A DNA stretch of 64,000 nucleotides from positions 540,197,602 to 540,261,601 of the forward strand of contig NC_064616.1 of assembly GCF_023898315.1 (NCBI RefSeq), in the 5' to 3' direction. The notes under the pieces were generated by a model. That model saw only the letters and a list, made by a program, of their open reading frames with translations, did not search any database and was not told the DNA's origin. The stretch comes from Schistocerca nitens (Eukaryota; Arthropoda; Insecta; Orthoptera; Acrididae). The position numbers and the translations under genes are program-made. Each line of letters starts with the position of its first letter. The first letter of the stretch is position 1. This document shows, one piece after another, positions 1 through 9,797 of the stretch.

Positions 1-363
1 TGAAATACTCCTATTTCCTTTCTAGGCTACTGGTGTGACTTCTGTAACTGTACTGTCTCTGGGTACGGATCATTCTATGAACGAGTGATTGTATATGGTT
101 GCATCATGTGGAGCTATTGTATCAGCGCTACCTGAGAGGAACTTGAGTAGTGTACAATCTGGACTGGAAGATTTGTTTTTATGAAGTTTTTAATATGCAT
201 CGATACACCAAGTTTGTCTCCTCCTAAGTTACTCATGTTGATAATTGTTACCGATTTCAATTCTGGAATTTTTACTTCGTCCTATTTTGTGAACGAATTT
301 CGGGACACCGTGTTAACTGACTCTGCTTTAGTGGCGCTTGTTACGTATAATTTTATGTATATA
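1..363. other. Unrecognised AT-rich sequence
   Basis: No reading frame, repeat or RNA signature that I can support. It lies just outside the left LTR-like repeat of the first gypsy element and is probably its flank. Confidence 0.4.
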
Positions 364-457
364 ATTTGTGTGACACCGAAAGACGTGACACAGTAGGCAC
401 CGAATATATATATATATTCGGTGCCTACAGTGTCACGTCTTTCAGTGTCACACAAAT
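364..457. repeat. 94-bp near-perfect palindrome at the left LTR edge
   Basis: The left half (364-410) and the right half (411-457) are reverse complements with only about two mismatches, meeting at a short TA run. The right half is the start of the LTR-like repeat that recurs at 7631. In the right repeat the equivalent position holds a long TA microsatellite instead of the matching inverted half. The sequence could fold into a cruciform or hairpin. Confidence 0.85.
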
Positions 458-1147
458 TTTTATTTTTAAACGGGATCACTTAAGACTATTTCCATGGGTT
501 CGCCCCTCAAATTTCTCCCTCATATCACAAAATTGTCGTCCGATGTAGTACAAACTGAAAAAATAAATTTCTTTTAAAGCACAGTTTCGTATATAATTTA
601 TATTCAAAACCTTACACCTGTGTCACAGAACCAATCCTACATCGAGAATACTTTACACAAGTTTAAGGGGAGAAATGCTTCCGATAATTATTACGGTATT
701 TAATGAACATGAGAACATGAACAGGCTGAAATGAACAAGCAGTACATGAGACTATGTTAATCAATTCAACTGTAACAAGCTAAGGGACACATCATTAGCA
801 AAATGAGAAATATGCAAAAGTGAAATGCCGAAATGAGCATTTCTCAATTGGCAGTAAATCAAAACAATCAGAACGGCTGAAAGAGAGCACAATAACATGA
901 GCCATAAACGAATAAGCGCCAAGCAAATAAGAGAATAGGCAAAAACGAGATGCCAAACAAAATGAGAGCTGGGCGAACTCTATCAGCACTTATAAACGAT
1001 CGCGCTTGTGGCGGCACCTCGCGGCCCGTACGCAACACGCGCGCCTGCGATCGCAATGCACTCTTAGCGCTCGCGGCGGCGTCTAGCGACCCGTGCGCAA
1101 GTTGTGCGATTGCTGTCGCAGATCGACCCTTAATCTGTGATGTTACA
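413..1147 (-). repeat. Left LTR-like direct repeat (3' LTR of minus-strand gypsy element)
   Basis: This block repeats in direct orientation at 7631-8564. Both copies end at TGTTACA on the plus strand, so the minus-strand LTR would begin TGTAACA, a plausible TG-type LTR start. Compared with the right copy it lacks roughly 220 bp near 980, where the right copy has extra sequence between GAGAGCTGG and the GGCGGCACCTCGCGG stretch. The two copies bracket minus-strand gag and pol relics, which is the basis for calling them LTRs. I could not find a clear polypurine tract or target site duplication. Confidence 0.65.
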
Positions 1148-2920
1148 TTGCCTCCAATGTGTAAGGCGATTAATTTATTAAGTGCCTGACACATTTTGTC
1201 AGTTTACTCCGATCGCAAAATTTTAGTTTAAATTTTCAAATTACTATCACTTTTTCTACCACCTTTACATTCAGTGGTTCACAAAAAATTGATGGATTAT
1301 CACATATAACGATATAAATACAAAAAATTTGAGTCACATTTCAAAAGTATGAGGACAGTAATACAAAACATTTTATTATATATTCTTCTACATCTGTTAA
1401 ATAGAAGGTATTGTACAATATTTCAGTTGATGCTTTGGTGTAAATATTTAATTATTTTACAGGATTTATTTAACTACAAAAGCTGTAATGATTAACAGGC
1501 ATTTACACTGTTTGAAAATTCATTGTATATACATTGTGACATCTACTGTACATGGAAACGTCTGGAAATCGTTTATGTAGATGAAATTTTTCTGTAGTGT
1601 ACTTCATTAACTTCGAAGGTACTACTCTTAAAATGTCTACAGAAATATATAGCACACACACATATATCTATCCAACATTTTGCATCGAGAAGTTATACAA
1701 GAAAATATGTAAGGTTGGCTCGAAAGACCTCAGATTATCCCAGTCCTTCAAGTAATGACGTTCAACAGATATACCTTTCAAATATATAAGGTAACATTTG
1801 TATATCCTTACCCTTTCCAATTTACTGGCTACTGAAATAGTTTGAGTGTGGTTAAAGAAGTAGTCCAATAGCACCTAGGAATTTTGAATATTGCCCTTTT
1901 TGTTCAGGTCCTCAGGTCAAGCAATAGTGTATCACTCATTATTCATAGGGTACATCGTTTACCTATCCAATGGCTAAGGTATTTTCTTTTGTTTAGACTT
2001 AAAAACATAAAAACAATTTTTGCATTTTATGTACATTATACGTATTTCCTTGTTTCTTTGCCCTTTTTGGACTTATCACTACTCAGAATGTAAGTACTAC
2101 CAATTATAGGCGCTACGAATTTCATGCGACTGTTATCGTGTTGTTTTGCTTATCTTCACAAACTATTAGCTATAGTCAACATCGTTCTTGTAGTCAGGTT
2201 TATATTCACACGACTCCGTTTTTCTTTCTGCATCTCATATCTAGTCTCAAACGATATATATACAAAATAGTACATATTCATGTCTGTTAAAAGAAAAAAA
2301 GGAGAGAAAAGTATTCCTGAACGAGTGCAAGTAACTTATCTTTCGTGAATTACAAGCTGAAAGGACTTCACTCTTCCGAGTCTTTTCTTGTATTGATGTG
2401 CATATAGAGAACCATAACACTCGTAAGATTTTGTCTGATGCTATGTTTCCACTATTTGTAACCTAATGGTACTGTTATATTAGGAACAATTTTACAGTTG
2501 GTCTTATATTTATTTAGTACTTATTTTAAAGAAAAAAACATTTATGTTGTTCCTTACACTACATTATCCCCATTCCTTTGCATTTGAAATACTTGTTTTA
2601 TCAACATTTTACTGGAAGCATCTTTACAAAATTCGACTTGACACACTTAAATTTTATATAGAAAATGTGCTAGCTCGATACTACATTATTTCGTTATAAC
2701 CTCCTGTACTTTCACATATCACATCATATAATAAATTTTTAGGTGTTGTACTTCAAAAGAATTTTTTTTCTTATGAGTGTAGGAAACATCTTTAGACAGT
2801 TAACGTGTTTAGCTGAAACTTTGGAATAAAACAGTGAAAAAGCAAATTTATTAGTAGTAACATACGATGTTCAGCCCAAGATGGTTATCTGTACAGTCAT
2901 TCTGTTTTTTTTTTTTTAAT
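1148..2920. other. AT-rich interval between LTR repeat and integrase relic
   Basis: About 1.8 kb with no long reading frame. In an Env-bearing gypsy element this is where env would lie, but I see no Env motif here, so the content stays unassigned. Confidence 0.4.
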
Positions 2921-3450
2921 CTATATAATTTTAATGCCTTGATGAGGATATAGTCCATTTTGTTTAAGGGTAGCGGGGTACACTAATAGATACACGCCGG
3001 GATGGGGTATATTCTCTATTAAAAACGGTCCAGTATATAATAGCTGCCACTTTTTATTCTTTTTTGACAATACTGACGATTTCACATGACTTCTAATCAG
3101 GATTTTATCACCGACGAAGAATGTTCTTTTCCCAGTTAGTCTATTACCAAAATATTTCTTCCTCAATTGTGTTGGTGATGTAGAATAATGGTCGCCTGCC
3201 TGATCTTTTCGTTGAAAGAGATGCTTTGATTTGCAAATTTCGGCCAAATTTCTGTCCACTCATTTTGTTCAGGCTTTTTAAACATGAGCTCTTCTGGAGT
3301 GTGGTTTGTCGCCGAATGCGTAAGATAATTTACAATTTCCTGAAAGGGTTTTACATAACTGACCCAAGCAGTATGGTTGTTATGGCAATACGTCCTTACA
3401 AATTTATTAAACTCACAAAATACCCTTTCTATGGGGGTTCAATATTTTGA
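2921..3450 (-). pseudogene. Ty3/gypsy integrase relic (end of catalytic core and C-terminal domain)
   Basis: Reading the minus strand from 3450 to 2921 gives the end of a gypsy integrase: an NPIERV motif, normally holding the last acidic residue of the DDE core, then an HTAWVSYVKPF stretch, HTPEELMFKKPE, and a basic C-terminal domain with a GDKILIRSH motif and the PGVYLLVYP end (clean frame 2921-3259). Frames change between 3430 and 3259, and the N-terminal zinc finger and first two catalytic Asp are missing. The RNase H start upstream runs directly into this segment, so most of RNase H and the first half of integrase are deleted. Non-functional. Confidence 0.8.
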
Positions 3451-4543
3451 ACTTGGAACAGAAATGATCCTAATCCCACATTGGATGCGTCTGCATACAA
3501 ACAAAATTCAATACTCATATCAGGATGATAGAGTAATTTTGCGTTTACGTTAGCCTCTTTGATTTTTTCAAAATCTGACTGGCATTCCGGAGACCAATTC
3601 CAGTACGTATTCTTTTTGAGAAGACGTAACAACGGCTCCGCATTTAGTATTTGATTTGGAACATATTGGCCATAGAATGACGCCAGTCCCATAAAAGCTT
3701 TTAATTGCCGTTTTGTTCCGGGCACTGAAAATTTCGCAATGGGATTCAATTTTTCACTATCTGGGAGGATACCATATGAATCAACCATATGGCCCAAAAA
3801 TTTATTTTTCTCTAGTGCAAACTTTGATTTACACAGATTATCTGTAATACCAGCATGCAAAAACTTATTTAATACATTCTCCACTATGTCCATATGTTCC
3901 TCCCAACTATTTGTGGCGATTAAAATGTCGTCTACAAACAGTGATTTCTTACTCACAATTTCGGGGCCCAATGCTACAGCAAGTGCCGCAATAAAGACAC
4001 CTGAGCTTATATTTAAACGGAATGGTAAAACTTTGAATTGATAATTTCTTCCTGCGTGAATGAAGGCTGTATATTTCCTAGATTGTGCCGCCATAGGAAT
4101 TTACCAGTAGGAAGCGCGGAGATCGAGGCTAGAAAAATATTTTACGCCATGATATCTCTGTATCAATTCATCTATACTCTCGGGCCTTGTTCTCACCGGT
4201 ATTATAATTTTATTGATTTCTCTTGCATCGAGAACTAGTCGTACTTGTCCATTTGGTTTTTCTACAGCAAGTAAGGGGCTCGAATAGGGACTGTCAGATG
4301 GTTCTATGATGCTCCATGCAAGCATCTTTTGAATTTCATTACTAACTGCATTTTTTTTGTCCATGGTACTTGGTACGAACTATGACAGAAGGTTTTATGT
4401 GGCATGACATTCATCCTATATTCATATCCCCTAATCGCACCAGGTTTTTCTTCGAATACTCGTTCATGTTTCATGAGAACCTTAAACAATTCAGAACGCT
4501 GCTCTGAGGACAGCTGAACACATTCAGAAACTATTTTTAACAT
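3429..4543 (-). pseudogene. Ty3/gypsy reverse transcriptase and start of RNase H, broken
   Basis: Minus-strand pieces at 4304-4543, 4101-4364 and 3429-4094 make up an RT. The fingers show SPYSSPLLAVEKPNGQVRLV and a YFSSLDLRASYW motif A region. The palm has the FVDDILIA active-site box (the two Asp codons at 3927-3932) followed by FLGHMV. The last piece ends in a YADASNVGLGSFL RNase H start. It lies downstream of the protease and upstream of the integrase relic, the normal pol order for this superfamily. Stops and frameshifts near 4095 and 4340 break it, and the RNase H is cut off at 3429. The identification is secure; the copy is dead. Confidence 0.85.
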
Positions 4544-4570
4544 TTGTTCATGTCAGTCAGATTTTATTTC

Positions 4571-5125
4571 TTAAACCTGATTCCCTGAGCCTGTGGTTTT
4601 ATTTTTTGAAATGAACTTCATTTGTATACCCTGGCAAAACCTTAGATGTGTGTCGGTTATCCTCAGTAATTTTAGAGAGACGATTTTCTGTTTGACCTTC
4701 AACTCACATATCCCGTTAGAAAAGTCGATCTTTGCGTCCTTTTCTTGCAAAAAATAAAACCTTAAAATACAGTCCACTATCAGTGCATCAGTTATGAGGA
4801 TCGTGCATTCAATCGCTACATTTCCAAATTCCATCTCTAATTGGGCTTGTATTTTCACGCTTCTACTTCTCCCTCCAATCGCTCCCAAAACCTTATAATT
4901 GCTAACTGGCAATATTGGCATCCATTTTGCTTTAGTTATCTGTCTAAATAAGTCCATAGAAATCACATTAATATCAGACCCAGTATCAAATATTGCGTTA
5001 ACTGAAATACCTTCGATTAATATTTTAACGGCAGGTTTTATAACTGCCGGATGATTGGTGCTGTATTTAGTGTCCTCGTTATACAATTCATTTCTCATGT
5101 CACTGCCATCATTGTACCTTAACAT
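4571..5125 (-). pseudogene. Retropepsin-like aspartic protease relic of gypsy pol
   Basis: A 184-codon minus-strand frame with the retroviral-type protease motif FDTGSDINVIS around 4960-4990, followed by VLGAIGGRSRSV and a downstream hydrophobic block (CTILITDALIVDCIL) resembling the second conserved segment of retropepsins. It sits between the gag relics and the RT, as expected for Ty3/gypsy, where it would process Gag-Pol. It is separated from both neighbours by stops or frameshifts. Confidence 0.75.
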
Positions 5126-5328
5126 TTTTAACCTTTAATCAGAATCGTCCCTATCTCGCCTACCCGCCGGCACTTTGGGACTTAATGCGGCGCTAATTTG
5201 TTTTCCTCTGGTTGAGAAATTGGCCGCATTTTGGTATCATTTACTTCATCGATTACTATTGGCGGCGGATGCAGTTGCCAGTTTTGATTTGTCGGGTTTT
5301 GTGTCTGGGTATTCTATCTCCCTTGATT

Positions 5329-5527
5329 TCTGGTTCAAATGGCTCTGAGCACTATGGGACTCAACTGCTGAGGTCATTAGTCCCCTAGAACTTAGAACTA
5401 GTTAAACCTAACTAACCTAAGGACATCACAAACATCCATGCCCGAGGCAGGATTCGAACCTGCGACCGTAGCGGTCTTGCGGTTCCAGACTGCAGCGCCT
5501 TTAACCGCACGGCCACTTCGGCCGGCT
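5329..5527 (-). mobile_element. tRNA-derived SINE (abundant family, copy 1)
   Basis: Minus-strand copy of a ~195-bp SINE with a class II (Ser/Leu-like) tRNA head carrying the B-box GGTTCGAATCC and a tail reading GGGGACTAATGACCTCAG. It is flanked by a CTTGATT direct repeat (5322-5328 and 5528-5534). It interrupts the gag/pro region of the gypsy relic and is therefore younger than it. At least six more copies occur in the window. Confidence 0.88.
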
Positions 5528-5534
5528 CTTGATT

Positions 5535-7089
5535 ACTGTTTTGTGTCGTTTCGTTATTATTGTAGTATCCTGGAGTGAACCTACATTCCTGCCTCCTATC
5601 CGCAGTACCTCGTTCCCACCGACCTGTTCTACCGTGGCCTATGCGTTGTTATTGTCTTGGCTTTGGTACACCGAGCTGGGTTCTCTGTCAGCCGGCTCGC
5701 GACGCTGAATATTTCCATTCCTCCACGACTGACTGTGATTTAGAGATCTTGCCCGCATATCCTCCTGCATCAAATAAATTGCTATCTAGGATGGGCATAA
5801 ACTCATCAATGTTTGCGTCTGGAGCGTGAATTAATTTTTCGCGAATATCAATAGGTATCTTACTCTTAAGAATGCACAACAAATCTCTATGCGAAATTGG
5901 CTCGTCCCAGTATTTCGATTTATTCAGATATTTCTCGAAATACTTTCGGAGCGTTCCTTTGCTATAACTAAACTGTTCGGGGTTCAATACAGCCGCACGA
6001 AGTCGTTTCTGTAACCCTAAAGACCAATATTTCGCGAGAATCCTTTTTTCAAGCTCGTCATATGTGGAACACTTGTCAATGACTTCAGTGGCCCAAAGGC
6101 CGCATCATTTAACATGAATCCACTTACGTAACGCATCTTTTGTAATTACGTCCATTTTGTGGGTAACACGCCACGAAAAGAACGAATAAATACTTCTGGA
6201 TGCACCCCAATCATGTCAGGTGAGAATGACTGACCCATCCTGTCTTTGATAATGTTTTCCTCCATAATGACACTTACATAAGGTGTCGTAGCCCCCGGTA
6301 ATGAATATGATTCCTGATCCCGAGTTACCTCAGAATTTACTTCGGTGGCTTGCCCCCGCTTTTGTGTACTAGCACCTACTACGTTCTCTACAAGTGTCGG
6401 CGTGGAAACATCAATCTTGACTACCTCTTTAATGTCGGTAAGCTCATTACTCAATTTGTTTAATTGCTCATTTACTCCCCATCGCTATTGAGACAATTCC
6501 TGAGTTATTTGCATTTTTACTTCAGAAATCTGAGCAGTTGGATCTATCGATTGTTTTTCTCGTTCTTTTGAAATGCAATTTACGGCTTCCTTTCCCCGAG
6601 AATCTGTTTCTACAGATATTTCGGTATGCTTTAATGACAGTTCACCGAGTGTCGTAGACATATGATTTACTATGACCTCGAGAGCACCTTGATTTCCTTT
6701 TAACTGTTTTACATCCGAATTTAAGTCTCTAACCGCGTCTTCTTGTTCGCGTCAGAGATTTATTATTTCATGAGCCATTTGTGTTGTATTTGAGAAATTT
6801 GCCTTATTTTACAAGGCATTTCGCCTACTTCTGCCGACACTGATTCCTGACTTTTACGTATGTCATCTACTCATTTATGTATGTCATCTACTCGTATCGA
6901 CACGGCTTCCTGTTTTTTATTCGTCTCACCTACTTGAAAAAATATAGCGGAGATGGTACTCGTCATGATTCGTAATTTCTTTTGTATACTGGAAAGATTT
7001 TCAGTATCTTCTAATTCCTCAGTCTCACTAGCATCCAATTGTACTTCACCTGCTTCCTTTAAATCCATGATTACACACGCCAATTTCAA
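5535..7089 (-). pseudogene. Ty3/gypsy gag relic
   Basis: Broken minus-strand frames: 6871-7089 (acidic, coiled-coil-like N-terminal part with heptad-like Leu/Ile), 6146-6454 (polar linker) and 5688-5987 (capsid-like region). The capsid-like part reads AKYWSLGLQKRL then YFEKYLNKSKYWDEP and KSKIPIDIREKL. The same pattern of motifs recurs in the gag-like frame of the foldback element (RYWSKETQNRI, KNQYLDEP, MKLPLTYQQTL), so the two belong to related gag families. Several stops and at least two frame changes mean no intact Gag. The SINE at 5329 separates it from the protease. Confidence 0.7.
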
Positions 7090-7561
7090 ATCTTAGGCTA
7101 GTCGTCACACGAAATACGGATAAATATTCAGGGACGTATGTCCCACATGCTTACGCAGCGGCCTGTTTTGATTACACCTGGCCGTGGTTCAACTTATCTA
7201 CAGCACTACCCGCTACACTACGCACCGTAGGAAAGGAAAATTGTTCCTTAAGCATCGGTTGGAAACTATTCACTACACTTGGGTGATCTACAGGTAGATA
7301 AACCACTAGGACAAAATAAAGTATGTTGCTCACCAAATACCTCGTTTAACCAGCTGAACCTTCGATTCAGAAGAATCCATTTATAATTACAATTGCTCAT
7401 TCACTCGTTTACATGAAAAAGAAAACAGACATAGATTAGCAGAATGCCAGTTTTTACCAGAAAAATAGAGATATACATATAACTCCTATTTTGATTAATA
7501 AATTGTGAACTTACTTTAGAAATAGGCTTAAACTAAATCCCTCCGGTGCCTCCAGCGTGAC

Positions 7562-7564
<3 letters not shown>
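7090..7564. other. Presumed gypsy leader and primer-binding region
   Basis: No coding signal. On the minus strand just inside the right LTR (about 7531-7553) there is TGGAGGCACCGGAGGGATTT, which begins with TGG as primer-binding sites do. I cannot name a matching tRNA. The same stretch resembles the LTR edge (TCGGTGCCTACAGTGTCACG), so the exact LTR border is uncertain. Confidence 0.35.

Positions 7565-7633
<69 letters not shown>
7565..7633. repeat. (TA)n microsatellite, about 69 bp
   Basis: An uninterrupted TA run at the inner edge of the right LTR-like repeat. The left repeat has only a short TA run at the same place, so the tract has expanded or contracted since insertion. Confidence 0.98.
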
Positions 7634-7635
<2 letters not shown>

Positions 7636-8564
7636 GGTGCCTACAGTGTCACGTCTTTCAGTGTCACAAAAATTTTTATTTTTAAAGGGGATTACTTAAG
7701 ACTATTTCCATGGGTTCGCCCCTCAAATTTCTCCCTCATATCACAAAATTGTCGTCTGATGTAGTACAAACTGAAGTAATAAATTCCTTTTACAGCACAG
7801 TTTCGTATATAACTTATATTCCAAACCTTACACCTGTATCACAGAACAAATCCTACATCGAGAATACTATACACAAGTTTAAGGGAAGAAATGCTTCCGA
7901 GAATTATTACAATATTTAATGAACATCAAAATATGAACAGGCTGAAATGAACAAATAGTACATGAGACTATGTTAATCAATTCAACCGTAAAAAGCTAAG
8001 GAGTATATTATTAGCAAAATGAGAAATATGCAAAAGTGAAATGCCAAAATGAGCACTTCTCAATTGGGAGTAAATCAAAACAATCATAATGGCTGAAAGG
8101 GAGCACAATAAAATGAGCCATAAACGAATAAGAGCTAAGTAACTAAGAGAATAGGCAAAAATGGGATGCCAAACAAAATGAGAGCTGGTCTCGCGTGGAT
8201 CTTCACGGAGATAACTTGTCCTCCGAGGTGTGATGGAGTTCGCAGCAGTTATTGCTTTGCCTCCCATGCATGCTGGTGTAACATGTCCTCACTTGTTGAT
8301 TGTCTTCAGGTGCGTTTCCTCAGTACAGGTCGGCAGTGCTAGCTAGGCAGCGAGCAGGTGTGGCCATCTGGTGGCGACGCTGCGCGGCAGTTTGCGGCCC
8401 AGCGTCCGGAGAGAGCAGGTCGAACTCCGTCGGCACTCATATACGGTTGCGTTCGTGGCGGCACCTCGCGGCCCGTACGCAACACCCGCGCCTGCGAGCG
8501 CAACGGCCCGTACGCAAGTTGTGCGATTGTTGTCGAAGATCGACCATTAATCTATGATGTTACA
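7631..8564 (-). repeat. Right LTR-like direct repeat (5' LTR of minus-strand gypsy element)
   Basis: Matches 413-1147 in direct orientation from TATTCGGTGCCTACAG through to TGTTACA, with scattered substitutions and about 220 extra bases around 8184-8420. Divergence between the two copies by eye is several percent, consistent with an old insertion whose coding region is already broken. For a minus-strand element this would be the promoter-bearing 5' LTR. Confidence 0.65.
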
Positions 8565-8613
8565 TGCTGTCATCAATAACATCACCATCGTTATACAGCA
8601 GTGAAATATTCGT

Positions 8614-9756
8614 CATTCTTGAGTTTCTCCCGGCGTATTTGATAATCAAAATATCCACGGGTGTGCTGGCGGTCTATAGTGTCCAACGGGCACAATATTT
8701 CGGCGATCATACATGTCGCCATCATCAGGTGAACTGACGGACTGAGCTCCTGTGAACGTGCCGGCACGGAGATCCGTACGCTACGGCTGCTCAGAGGGAA
8801 CTGGGTTCGGTCGCGGCGGCGGCCGATTTAAATACCCTCCGCCCGCGGCGCGCTCCCTCCGCCGTCCGCGCCCCGCGCCACGGTCGCGCGGTGGAACAGA
8901 TTGCGACGGCGTCTGAGATGACGTCGGTGTGATGGCTCTGTCCGCCGTGGTCGTCACAACTATACGTTTGCTCGATTTACTCTTGATTAGCCCAATCGCT
9001 GGTTCCCAAGCCTTGCTAAGATTATAGCCACAGTCACGGTTTATGAGGTCGTCATTGGTGCGAATTTCGATGGCCTCTCTAACAACGCTGTCCCAGTATC
9101 TCGACGTCTGTACCAGAATCCTCGTGCGGTCATACTCCATGGCGTGATTTTCCGACAAGCAATGTTCAGCGACCGCCGACTTGCTCGGATACATCAGTCG
9201 TGTGTGCCTCTGGTGTTCACGGCATCGATCCTCGACGGTACGCATCGTCTGACCAATATACGACTTGCCACATTGACACGGAATCTGGTACACGCCGGCC
9301 TTCCTCAAACCGAGGTCATCTTTGGCGCTCCCCACCAGTGCACGAGTTTTATTTGGAGGACAAAACACAGTTCCGACCCGGTGTTTCTTCAGAATGAGGG
9401 CGATTTTCCCCGAGAGTGCGCCTGTGTAAGGAATAAATGCAGTGCCTACCTCCTCCCTCGTGACTTCATCCATCTCAACAGGTTGTGCTGCAGTGGTTGG
9501 GTGGAGAGAACGTTGAATCTGCCACTCTGAGTACCCATTCTTTCGAAATACAGTTCTCAGATGTTCCAATTCCTGGGGTAGACTCTCTGCGTCAGAGACA
9601 GTGCGCGCCCTATGTACTAGAGTTTTAAGTACCCCATTCCTCTGTGAAGGGTGGTGGCAGCTGTCTGCGTGCAAATACAGATCAGTGTGCGTTGTCTTCC
9701 GATACACCCCATGACTTAGGGTGCCGTCAGCCTTGCTCTTGACCAACGTCTCCTTG
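8614..9756 (-). mobile_element. Inverted partial Penelope-like element (3' part)
   Basis: A minus-strand copy of the 3' half of the Penelope element that follows it. The frame 8781-9746 (321 codons) encodes the region after the RT palm and a GIY-YIG endonuclease: GVYQIPCQCGKSYIGQT, then R..EH (RCREHQRH) and a conserved Glu further on (REAIEIR). The 3' untranslated segment (8657-8780) matches 12080-12203 in inverse orientation. The join to the plus-strand copy is near 9750. Unlike its partner it has no SINE in the endonuclease and so preserves the empty site (9254-9266). Partial inverted copies at the 5' side are typical of Penelope insertions. Confidence 0.85.
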
Positions 9757-9797
9757 ACAAACGATCTCTGCAGGTTCCGTGCAAGACTGTCATCAAT

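Noticed and set aside
950..1189. Frame in the left LTR with a counterpart at 8358-8579
   Set aside because: GC-rich LTR sequence; frame continuity is not conserved across the deletion.
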